DNA of 64,000 nucleotides from Microbacterium sp. Marseille-Q6648 (GTDB lineage Bacteria > Actinomycetota > Actinomycetes > Actinomycetales > Microbacteriaceae). A program made the translations under genes and the position numbers. Each line of letters opens with the position of its first letter. Position 1 is the first letter of the stretch. Shown piece after piece: positions 36,174 through 43,854 of this stretch. The notes below the pieces were generated by a model. The model ran no database searches. It worked only from the letters and a program-made list of their open reading frames with translations, and was not told the DNA's origin. The stretch spans positions 310,001 to 374,000 of the forward strand of contig NZ_CALPBZ010000001.1 in NCBI RefSeq assembly GCF_943181415.1, in the 5' to 3' direction.

Positions 36174-37001
36174 ATGCAGCTGTTCGAGGCGATCATCCTG
36201 GGCCTGGTCCAGGGGCTCACCGAGTTCCTGCCCATCTCCTCGAGTGCCCACCTGCGGATTCTCGGCGAGTTCCTGCCGGGTGCCCAGGACCCCGGCGCCG
36301 CCTTCACCGCCATCACCCAGATCGGCACCGAGGCGGCCGTGGTGGTCTTCTTCTGGCGCGACATCGTCCGCATCATCGGCAACTGGTTCCGCTCGCTCGG
36401 CGGGCGGATCCCCCGGAACGATCCGGACGCCCGCATGGGCTGGCTGATCATCATCGGCAGCATCCCCATCGTCGTGCTGGGTCTGCTGTTCCAGGACCAG
36501 ATCGAGACGACCCTCCGGTCGCTGTGGCTGGTTGCGGGGATGCTGATCTTCTTCGGCGTGCTGCTGGGCATCGCCGACGCGGTCGGTGCGAAGAAGCGGA
36601 AGCTGAACGATCTCACCGTCGGCAACGGCGTCGTGTACGGGTTCGCGCAGTCGCTGGCGCTCATCCCGGGCGTCTCGCGGTCCGGCGGCACCATCACCGC
36701 CGGCCTGTTCATGGGCTACGAGCGGGCAGCCGCCGCGCGCTACGCGTTCCTCCTGGCGATTCCGGCCGTCTTCGGATCGGGGTTCTACCAGCTGTTCAAG
36801 AGCTGGAACGAGCCCGCCGTGTTCACGCTCGGCGAGACCGTGGTGGCCACCGTCGTCGCGTTCGTCGTCGCTCTCGGCGTCATCGCGTTCTTCATGGCCT
36901 GGATCTCCAAGCGCAGCTTCCTGCCCTTCGTGATCTACCGCGTGGCGCTCGGCGCGACGCTGCTCGTGCTGCTGAGCATGGGCGTCCTCCAGCCCTACTG
37001 A
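36174..37001 (+). CDS. uppP: Undecaprenyl-diphosphatase UppP (BacA)
   Basis: 275-aa membrane phosphatase that recycles the lipid carrier for cell-wall synthesis. The hallmark [19 protein letters not shown] occurs at residues 9-27 and the second active-site repeat near [20 protein letters not shown]. Eight helices can be drawn. Ribosome site AAAGGCG before ATG. Length is typical. Bacitracin tolerance is a known property of the family. Confidence 0.97.
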   Translation: MQLFEAIILGLVQGLTEFLPISSSAHLRILGEFLPGAQDPGAAFTAITQIGTEAAVVVFFWRDIVRIIGNWFRSLGGRIPRNDPDARMGWLIIIGSIPIVVLGLLFQDQIETTLRSLWLVAGMLIFFGVLLGIADAVGAKKRKLNDLTVGNGVVYGFAQSLALIPGVSRSGGTITAGLFMGYERAAAARYAFLLAIPAVFGSGFYQLFKSWNEPAVFTLGETVVATVVAFVVALGVIAFFMAWISKRSFLPFVIYRVALGATLLVLLSMGVLQPY

Positions 37002-37018
37002 TCGACGGGGCGCGCCGG

Positions 37019-37885
37019 TCAGCGACGCGGGTCGTCGCGCCCGGGCTTGTGCGGTCCCGCTCCGCCGCCACGGCGGAGATAGCGTTCGAACTCCTGCGCG
37101 ATCGCGTCTCCCGAGGCCTCGGGGGAGTCCCACGTGTCACGGGTCCGCTCGAGCTGGCGGATGTACTCCGTCATCTCCTCGTCGTCCGCGGCGGCCGCAT
37201 CGATCGACGCCTCCCACGCGGCGGCATCTGTCGCGAGCGTGCCGCGCGGGATCGGAGCGCCGGTGAGATCCTCGAGCCGGTCCAGCAGGGCGAGGGTGGC
37301 CTTCGGCGACGGGGTGTGGCCGGCGACGTAGTGCGGAACGCTCGCCCACAGGCTCGCGGTGGGGATGCCGGCGGCATCGGCGGCGTGACCGAGGACACTC
37401 AGAATGCCGACCGGCCCCTCGTAGCTGCTGCGCTCGAGCCCGTGACTGGCGCGGAGCTGCTCGTTGTCGCTGCCCGCGAAGACCGAGATCGGCCGGGTGT
37501 GGGGCACATCGGACATCATCGACCCCATCGAGACGAAGCCGGTGACGTCCTCGCGCAGCGCCACATCGATGAGCTCCGCGGCGAAGGCCTGCCATGCGCG
37601 AGCCGGCTCGACGCCGGTGAGCAGCCACAGCTGCGTGCCGCGGGTCGCGCGGGTCGGGCGCAGCAGTGTCGCCTCGGGCCACGTCAGGACGCGGCGGCCT
37701 TCGGCGTCGGTGGACACCTGCGGACGCGTGTACTGGTAGTCGAAGTACAGCTCGGGATCGACCGAGAACACCGGTTCGTACGAGCCCTCGTCGCGCAGCT
37801 GCGTCACGGCGGAGGACGCCGCCTCACCGGCGTCGTTCCATCCGTCGAACGCGGCGACCAGTACTCGGCGACCCAGTCCGTTCAC
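37019..37885 (-). CDS. PAC2 family protein
   Basis: 288-aa protein of the PAC2 (proteasome assembly chaperone-like) family. It begins RVLVAAFDGWNDAGEAASSA and contains VGILSVLGHAADAAGIPTASLWASVPHYVAG, the family signature, then a charged Glu/Arg-rich C-terminus. In mycobacteria it lies in this same region near the proteasome genes. Start GTG at 37885 with GAGGAGG. Function in bacteria is unknown; here no proteasome genes are adjacent. Confidence 0.92.
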   Translation of the reverse strand: MNGLGRRVLVAAFDGWNDAGEAASSAVTQLRDEGSYEPVFSVDPELYFDYQYTRPQVSTDAEGRRVLTWPEATLLRPTRATRGTQLWLLTGVEPARAWQAFAAELIDVALREDVTGFVSMGSMMSDVPHTRPISVFAGSDNEQLRASHGLERSSYEGPVGILSVLGHAADAAGIPTASLWASVPHYVAGHTPSPKATLALLDRLEDLTGAPIPRGTLATDAAAWEASIDAAAADDEEMTEYIRQLERTRDTWDSPEASGDAIAQEFERYLRRGGGAGPHKPGRDDPRR

Positions 37886-37983
37886 GCGACCTCCTCATCC
37901 CCGGCGGGGTTCAGACCAGGATAGGCGCCGGGCGCCGCGGGCGGGGCGCCGGCCCGGCGAGTCCGCCTGGGTAGCATGGGGCA

Positions 37984-38711
37984 GTGACATCCCCCGCACC
38001 CCTGGCCGCTGTCCTCTGGGACATGGACGGCACCCTCGTCGACACCGAGCCGTACTGGATGGCCGCCGAGACCCCGCTGGTCGAGCGCTACGGCGGCACG
38101 TGGTCGCACGAGCAGGCGCTCTCGCTGGTGGGCATGGGGCTCGAGGACTCGGCCCGCATCTTCCAGGCCGCCGGGGTCCGCCTGGGCGTTCACGAGATCA
38201 TCGACCACCTCACCGACGAGGTGATGAGGCAGCTCCTCGAGGACGGGGTGCCGTTCCGCCCCGGCGCGCGCGAGCTGCTGGCGGACCTGCGCCGCGCGGG
38301 CATCAAGACCGCACTCGTGACGATGTCCATGGGGCGGATGGCCCGGTCGGTGGTCGACCTCATCGACTTCGACGCCTTCGACGTGGTGGTCGCCGGCGAC
38401 GACGCCACGCGGCCGAAGCCCTTCCCGGACCCGTATCTGCAGGCGTGCGAGGTGCTCGGGGTCTCGCCCCTCGAGGCGGTGGCCATCGAGGACTCCCCGA
38501 ACGGGCTCCGCTCAGCCGTCGCGTCCGGCGCCGCCTCGCTCGGCGTGCCGCACATGGTCTCGCTCGAGGGCGCCGGCGCCCACGCCTTGTGGCCGAGTCT
38601 CGAGGGCCGGACGACGCAGGACGTCGCCGCCTTCCACACAGCCCACCGCCGCGCCCATCCCGACCCTGCCCCTCCGACCCTGCCCGCGCCCCCGAGGAGG
38701 CGACCCGATGA
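37984..38711 (+). CDS. HAD hydrolase with C-terminal frameshift/stop loss
   Basis: A HAD phosphatase of the beta-phosphoglucomutase-like group: motif I DMDGTLVDTE (residue about 13), cap domain, motif II TMSMG, the Lys region KPFPDPYLQ and IEDSPNG. The recognisable protein ends near residue 220 (AAFHTAHRRAH). In this frame no stop follows until 39768, deep inside trmI. A one-base insertion in the C-rich stretch about 38650-38700 would move to the frame ending ARAPEEATR-stop at 38711, overlapping trmI by 4 bp as expected. I therefore place the end there and regard the tail as disrupted or mis-sequenced. GTG start with TAGCAT 6 nt upstream (leaderless). Confidence 0.82.
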
Positions 38712-39706
38712 CCGGACGACCCAGCGGGCCTTTCCGTGTCGGCGACCGCGTACAGCTCACCGGCCCCAAGGCGCGGCTCCACACCGTGACGCTGCGCGAG
38801 GACGGCGAGCTGCACACGCACCACGGCGTCCTGCGCCACCGCGACCTCATCGGCCAGCCGGACGGGTCGGTCGTGGTCAACAGCTCGGGCCACGAGTACC
38901 TGGCCCTGCGCCCCCTGCTGCGGGACTTCGTGATGTCGATGCCGCGCGGCGCCGCCATCGTCTACCCCAAGGACGCCGCGCAGATCCTCGCCCAGGCGGA
39001 CGTCTTCCCCGGCGCGACGGTCGTCGAGGCCGGGGTCGGCTCGGGTGCCCTGTCACTGTGGCTGCTGCGCGCGATCGGCGGCGAGGGACGACTGATCTCG
39101 TTCGAGCGTCGCGAGGAGTTCGCCGACGTCGCCAGGGCGAACGTCGAGACGTTCACCGGCACGGCGCCGTCCAACTGGGACGTCGTGGTCGGCGATCTGG
39201 TGGCAGCGCTGCCCGAGGCCGTGGCACCGGCATCCGTGGATCGGGTCGTGCTCGACATGCTCGCGCCCTGGGAGTGCATCGACGTCGTCGCCGACGCGCT
39301 CACGCCCGGCGGCGTCGTGGTCTGCTACGTCGCGACGGCGACGCAGCTGAGCCGCGTCGCGGAGTACATCCGCGGCACCGGGCTGTTCACCGAGCCGGAC
39401 GCGAACGAGACGATGGTCCGCGGCTGGCACGTCGAGGGGCTCGCCGTTCGGCCCGACCATCGGATGGTCGCCCACACCGGCTTCCTGGTGTGGGCGCGCC
39501 GGCTGGCACCGGGAGCGGTCCCGCCCGAAGTGCGGCGACGTGCGTCGAAGTCCAGCTACGGCGACGAAGACGTCGAGCTGTGGACGCCCGGAGCCGTCGG
39601 CGACCGGCAGATCACCGACAAGAACCTGCGCAAGCGCGTCCGCGAGGCCCGGCGCGCCGCCGATGGGGCGCGGCACGCGGCAGGCGGTGCCGACGGGAAC
39701 GAGTGA
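38708..39706 (+). CDS. trmI: tRNA (adenine-58-N1)-methyltransferase TrmI
   Basis: 332-aa enzyme making m1A58 in tRNA. The N-terminus PFRVGDRVQLTGPKARLHTVTL is the beta-domain; the Rossmann part has VVEAGVGSGALSLWLLRAIG and FERREEF, then DMLAPWE and YVATATQLSRVAEYIR. Start ATG has GAGGAGG upstream and overlaps the expected HAD stop. In actinobacteria with Pup-proteasomes this gene usually lies just upstream of the ARC/Mpa ATPase gene; here the next gene is the FKBP. Confidence 0.95.
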   Translation: MTGRPSGPFRVGDRVQLTGPKARLHTVTLREDGELHTHHGVLRHRDLIGQPDGSVVVNSSGHEYLALRPLLRDFVMSMPRGAAIVYPKDAAQILAQADVFPGATVVEAGVGSGALSLWLLRAIGGEGRLISFERREEFADVARANVETFTGTAPSNWDVVVGDLVAALPEAVAPASVDRVVLDMLAPWECIDVVADALTPGGVVVCYVATATQLSRVAEYIRGTGLFTEPDANETMVRGWHVEGLAVRPDHRMVAHTGFLVWARRLAPGAVPPEVRRRASKSSYGDEDVELWTPGAVGDRQITDKNLRKRVREARRAADGARHAAGGADGNE

Positions 39707-39728
39707 TCGGCGCCTCTAGACTGATGCG

Positions 39729-40691
39729 GTGCGAAAGATCTCCGCTGCCCTCGTCGCCGTCGCCCTGACCGCCGTCGGACTGACCGGCTGCTCCCTGCCC
39801 GGAGCCGCGGCGGAGTGCCCGCGGCCGGATGTCTCGGACGCCGAGACGATGGACCTGATCACCGTGTCGGGGCCGATCGAGAACGTTCCGGACGTCTCGG
39901 TCTACGCACCCTTCCAGACGTCCTCGACGGCCTACGCGGACGTCGAGGAGGGCTCGGGCACGCAGATCACGACCACCGCGCAGCTCGCCGTCCTCGATGT
40001 GACCCTCATCAGCGGCGAGACGGGCGATCTCATCGTGAGCACCGCCTATGACGGCAACCTCTCGAGCCCGATTCCGCTCACCCAGTGGACCACGTCGTTC
40101 CCCGGCTTCGAGGACGCCCTGTCGTGCGCCGAAGAGGGCGCGCGCGTGGCGATCGCGCTCGCCCCGGGCGACATCGAAGCGCAGACCGCGGCCGGACTCG
40201 GCATCGGCGAAGACGACTCCGCCGTCGCCGTCGTCGATGTCCGCAAGGTCTATCTGCCCAAGGCTGAGGGCGACTTCCGCTTCAACGCCGGCAACGGCCT
40301 GCCCGCCGTGGTCCGCGCGCCCGACGGGCGTCCCGGCATCATCGTCCCCGACGGCGCCGCTCCCGAGGACCTCGTCGTGCAGACCCTCGTGGAGGGCGAC
40401 GGCGAAGAGGTCACCGGCGACACCCCGGTGCGCGTCCACTACACCGGCGTCCTCTGGGATGACCGCACCGTCTTCGACAGCACGTGGGACGCCGAACCGG
40501 CCTCTCTCACTCTGGACGGCGTCGTCCCCGGCTTCGCGCAGGCGCTGGAGGGCCAGACCGTCGGCTCCCAGGTCATGGTGGTGATCCCGCCGGAGCTCGG
40601 CTACGGCGACACCGAGCAGGGGTCGATCCCCGCCGACTCCACCCTGGTGTTCGTGATCGACATCCTCGGACTGGACCAGCCCGCCGCCTAG
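39729..40691 (+). CDS. FKBP-type peptidyl-prolyl isomerase lipoprotein
   Basis: 320-aa exported protein. The lipobox GLTGC places lipidation at Cys21. The C-terminal 95 residues are one FKBP domain: VRVHYTGVLWDDRTVFDSTWD, GVVPGFAQALEGQTVGSQVMVVIPPELGYGD and STLVFVIDILGL. The middle region (about 40-215) looks like a degenerate second FKBP unit without the full active site. It would fold proteins outside the membrane. GTG start with TAGACT 6 nt upstream; stop TAG forms part of the next -10 box. Confidence 0.93.
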   Translation: MRKISAALVAVALTAVGLTGCSLPGAAAECPRPDVSDAETMDLITVSGPIENVPDVSVYAPFQTSSTAYADVEEGSGTQITTTAQLAVLDVTLISGETGDLIVSTAYDGNLSSPIPLTQWTTSFPGFEDALSCAEEGARVAIALAPGDIEAQTAAGLGIGEDDSAVAVVDVRKVYLPKAEGDFRFNAGNGLPAVVRAPDGRPGIIVPDGAAPEDLVVQTLVEGDGEEVTGDTPVRVHYTGVLWDDRTVFDSTWDAEPASLTLDGVVPGFAQALEGQTVGSQVMVVIPPELGYGDTEQGSIPADSTLVFVIDILGLDQPAA

Positions 40692-40700
40692 GATGAGGGG

Positions 40701-41696
40701 GTGCCCGCCGTACCCCCTGTGAAGATCCCGCCCGAGGAGCGGCTGGTCAACCTCGTGGTGGCGCTCATGGCCACCGAGCAGGGGATCACCAAGGACACCA
40801 TCCTCTCGTCGGTCTCGGGCTACCGCGAGCAGGGCGGGGCCGGCGCCTCGAAGGACGCGCTCGAGAAGATGTTCGAGCGCGACAAGGAGAATCTCCGTCG
40901 CCTGGGCGTGCCGATCGAGACCATCGGCGATTGGGCCGATCCCGACGATCTGCGCGAGGCGAGGTACCGGGTGCCGTCGACCGAGTACGAGCTCCCCGAC
41001 GACATCGTGTTCACGCCTGCCGAGATCGCGCTGCTCAATCTCGCCGGAGGAGTCTGGCGGGAGGGCTCGATGTCGAAGGACGCCCGCACCGGCCTGCGCA
41101 AGATCCGCGCGCTCGGAATCCCCGTCGACGAGCCCATCATCGGATTCTCACCGCGCATCAGCGTGCGCGAGGCTGCGTTCGCGCCGCTCCAGCAGGCCAT
41201 CGAGCAGTCTTGCGTCGTGACGTTCCCCTACCTGAAACCGGGGGAGGAGCGCCCGCGCTCCCGCCGCGTCCAGCCGCTCGCGCTGGTGGAGTACGAGGCG
41301 CGCTGGCATGTGTACGGCGCCGACCTCGGCGTCGATGCCGAACGCACGTTCCTGCTGTCGCGCATCGTCGGACCGGTGCGCATCGAGCGCGAGACCTTCG
41401 ACCCGGCTCTGCGCGCGGGCGCGGGGGAGCGCGCGCTGTCGGGACTGGAACAGGTCGCGGCTCGGAATGCGGCCCTGCTTGAGGTCAATCCCGGCACCGA
41501 GGCGGCACTCCGCCTCGCACGACGCGCGGAGCCCGCCGATCAGGGCGTGCGCGTGCGCTACGTCGACCTGCATGTGTTCGCGGACGAGCTGGCGTCCTAC
41601 GGTCCCGAGGTGCGCGTCGTCGAGCCGCCCGAGCTGCGCCGTGCCGTCATCGACAGACTCACCGCCGCTCTCGAGCGCCACGGAGGCGTCGCATGA
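40701..41696 (+). CDS. pafB: WYL-domain transcriptional regulator PafB
   Basis: 331-aa regulator. N-terminal winged helix (EERLVNLVVALMATEQGITKDTILSSVSGY) and a WYL/WCX C-terminal part with SRRVQPLALVEYEARWHVYGAD. PafB works with PafC as activator of the RecA/LexA-independent DNA damage response in mycobacteria. GTG start; TAGGAT at 40689-40694 (overlapping the FKBP TAG) lies 6 nt before it. Overlaps pafC by 4 bp. Confidence 0.93.
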   Translation: MPAVPPVKIPPEERLVNLVVALMATEQGITKDTILSSVSGYREQGGAGASKDALEKMFERDKENLRRLGVPIETIGDWADPDDLREARYRVPSTEYELPDDIVFTPAEIALLNLAGGVWREGSMSKDARTGLRKIRALGIPVDEPIIGFSPRISVREAAFAPLQQAIEQSCVVTFPYLKPGEERPRSRRVQPLALVEYEARWHVYGADLGVDAERTFLLSRIVGPVRIERETFDPALRAGAGERALSGLEQVAARNAALLEVNPGTEAALRLARRAEPADQGVRVRYVDLHVFADELASYGPEVRVVEPPELRRAVIDRLTAALERHGGVA

Positions 41697-42655
41697 CCGC
41701 CGCCCGATCGCCGCTTGCGACCGATCGCGCGGCGCTCCTGCTGCAGCTCGTGCCGTATCTCGTCGGCAAGGGCGAGGTGTCCCTCGCCGAGGCCGCGGAC
41801 GAGTTCGATGTCACCCCCGAGCAGATGCGGCAGCTCGTCGAGCGGCTGACGGTCATCGGTCTTCCCGGCGACGGCGGATACTGGCAGATGTCCAACGACC
41901 TGTTCGACATCGACTGGGACCTGCTGGACCGGGATGACCTCATCGTCATCACCCACGCCGTGGGCCTCGAGCGCGCGCCGCGGCTGACCGCGCGCGAGGC
42001 GGCGGCGCTGCTGGCGGGGCTGCAGCTGGCGCGCGCCCTTCCCGGCGTCGGCGACACCGAGCTGTTCGCCGGGCTCCTCGCCAAGCTCGCCCGCGGCGCG
42101 TCGAGCGCCCCGGCCGAGGTGATCGTCGCTCCCGGCCCCGTGGACGCCGTCCGTGACGCCGTCGCCGCCGCGCTGCGCGAGGCGGTCGCGGTGACCTTCA
42201 CCTACAAGGCCCCGGATGCCGCACCCACGGCCCGCACCGTCGATCCGGTCAAGGTCCACATCGCCGAAGGGCAGTGGTATCTGCAGGGCTGGTGTCACCT
42301 GCGGCAGGCGATGCGCACCTTCCACCTCGACCGGGTGAGCGACCTCAAGCTGACCGACATCCCGAGCACGCACGGCGAGGAGCCGGTCCCGGCATGGTTC
42401 GAGCCCGGCGAGGACGACATGGTCGCACGGGTGCGATTCCCGGCATCCGTCGCACCGCTGCTGGGCGACTACCTCGAACGGGCCGCCGTCGAGACCACGG
42501 GATCCGAGTCGACGGCGACGATGCGGATCGCCGATGCCGCGAGCCTGCGGCGCCTCGCCGCGCGCCGTGGCGGAGAGGTCGAGATCCTCGAGCCGGCCGG
42601 CGCCCGACGCGCGGCCGCGGAGTGGGCCGCTGCCGGTCTGGCGCAGTACACGTGA
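41693..42655 (+). CDS. pafC: WYL-domain transcriptional regulator PafC
   Basis: 320-aa partner of PafB. HTH region PYLVGKGEVSLAEAADEFDVTPEQMRQLVERL, then WYL domain around ARTVDPVKVHIAEGQWYLQGWCHLRQAMRTFHLDRVSDL with the QWYLQGW motif intact. C-terminal WCX-like part follows. ATG overlaps the pafB stop. A hairpin and the tatA promoter lie just after it. Confidence 0.93.
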   Translation: MTAARSPLATDRAALLLQLVPYLVGKGEVSLAEAADEFDVTPEQMRQLVERLTVIGLPGDGGYWQMSNDLFDIDWDLLDRDDLIVITHAVGLERAPRLTAREAAALLAGLQLARALPGVGDTELFAGLLAKLARGASSAPAEVIVAPGPVDAVRDAVAAALREAVAVTFTYKAPDAAPTARTVDPVKVHIAEGQWYLQGWCHLRQAMRTFHLDRVSDLKLTDIPSTHGEEPVPAWFEPGEDDMVARVRFPASVAPLLGDYLERAAVETTGSESTATMRIADAASLRRLAARRGGEVEILEPAGARRAAAEWAAAGLAQYT

Positions 42656-42685
42656 CGTTCAGATAACGCGGATGCCGCAACGGCG

Positions 42686-42705
42686 GCCCGCGGGATGTCG
42701 CGGGC
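42686..42705 (+). terminator. Hairpin between pafC and tatA
   Basis: 7-bp stem GCCCGCG/CGCGGGC around GGATGT, immediately followed by a TAGACT -10 box. Likely a weak terminator for pafBC abutting the tatA promoter. Confidence 0.45.
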
Positions 42706-42711
42706 TAGACT
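42706..42711 (+). promoter_or_regulatory. -10 element of tatAC-helY
   Basis: TAGACT placed 36 bp before the tatA ATG and right after the hairpin. The CGGAGTG ribosome site follows downstream. No clear -35. Confidence 0.45.
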
Positions 42712-42747
42712 GTCACCACCCCTGTACGCGAGACGACGGAGTGCATC

Positions 42748-43026
42748 ATGTTCGGCAACCTCAACGGCTGGCACCTTCTCATTCTGCTCGCTGTGATCCT
42801 GCTCCTCTTCGGCGCGGCAAAGCTGCCCGCCCTGGCGAAGAGCGTCGGACAGTCCGCGCGGGTCTTCAAGGGTGAGATGAAGGCGATGAAGGACGAGGAT
42901 GCCGCAGCCGGCACCACGTCGGCGGAGCCGGGTGTCGCCGGGACCACCCCGGGGGCGACCCCGTCGTCCGCGCCCTCCACGGCGCCGCCGGCCACGGGGG
43001 ACAGCGCCTCCGATCACCGCCCCTGA
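42748..43026 (+). CDS. tatA: Twin-arginine translocase subunit TatA
   Basis: 92-aa pore-forming subunit. Short periplasmic end, one helix WHLLILLAVILLLFGAAKLP (residues about 6-25) with the FGxxKLP hinge, amphipathic helix LAKSVGQSARVFKGEMKAM, then an Ala/Thr/Pro-rich tail. Length and pattern match TatA, not TatB. Six bp before tatC. Confidence 0.96.
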   Translation: MFGNLNGWHLLILLAVILLLFGAAKLPALAKSVGQSARVFKGEMKAMKDEDAAAGTTSAEPGVAGTTPGATPSSAPSTAPPATGDSASDHRP

Positions 43027-43032
43027 GGCCTG

Positions 43033-43854
43033 ATGGTCACCGCCGGACCGCCGCGGACGGAGGATCCCGACCTCCCTCGCCGCGACAAGCGGATGTCGCT
43101 CGGGGCGCACCTGGTCGAACTGCGTCGGCGGATCATGTTCGCCGCGATCGCCCTCGTCGTGGGGATGGTCGTCGCATTCATCATCACCGACCCGATCATC
43201 CATTGGATCACCGGTCCCATCCGCGAGATCGCGGAGCGTCGGGGTGACGACTTCTCGGCCCTGAACTTCACGAACGTCACGAGCGCGTTCGACATGCGCA
43301 TGCGCATCGCGTTCTCGATCGGCATCTTCCTGTCGGCGCCCGTCTGGCTGTGGCAGGTCTGGGCGTTCATCATGCCGGGTCTCACGAGAAAGGAGATCCG
43401 GTACACGATCAGCTTCGTGGCGGCGGCCATCCCGCTCTTCTTCGCGGGCTGCTACGTGGGCATCCTCATCGTCCCCCACGTCATCGAGCTGATGTGGGGA
43501 TTCACCCCCGAGGGCGGCGTCAACTTCTACAGCGCCGCGGAGTACTACGACTTCGTCTTCAAGCTCATGATCGTGATCGGCGTCGCCTTCGTCCTCCCGG
43601 TCTTCCTCGTCGCGCTGAACGTCGCCGGCATCATGTCCGGCCGCGCGATCCTGAAGGGATGGCGCGTCGCGATCCTGGTGGCGACCACGTTCGCCGCCCT
43701 CGCGACACCGGCTGCCGACGTGGTGAGCATGCTGATGCTCGCCGGCATCCTCACCGTCCTGTTCTTCGCCGCGGGCGGACTGTCGCTGCTTTTCGACCGT
43801 CACCGCGCCAAACGGGATGCCGCGATCCTGGCCGCCGGGACGGACACCGTATGA
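43033..43854 (+). CDS. tatC: Twin-arginine translocase subunit TatC
   Basis: 273-aa receptor of the Tat pathway. Six helices; motifs KRMSLGAHLVELRRRI at the N-terminus, the SAPVWLWQVWAFIMPGLTRKEIR loop and FVLPVFLVALN. The Glu in HLVELRRR is the signal-peptide contact. Start ATG or GTG near 43033. Overlaps helY by 4 bp. Confidence 0.96.
   Translation: MVTAGPPRTEDPDLPRRDKRMSLGAHLVELRRRIMFAAIALVVGMVVAFIITDPIIHWITGPIREIAERRGDDFSALNFTNVTSAFDMRMRIAFSIGIFLSAPVWLWQVWAFIMPGLTRKEIRYTISFVAAAIPLFFAGCYVGILIVPHVIELMWGFTPEGGVNFYSAAEYYDFVFKLMIVIGVAFVLPVFLVALNVAGIMSGRAILKGWRVAILVATTFAALATPAADVVSMLMLAGILTVLFFAAGGLSLLFDRHRAKRDAAILAAGTDTV

Noticed and set aside
38712-39768. Continuation of the HAD frame to a 594-residue protein
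   Set aside because: The extra part runs through trmI in another frame, is rich in Arg/Pro/Gly without domain features, and looks like the shadow frame of a GC-rich gene.
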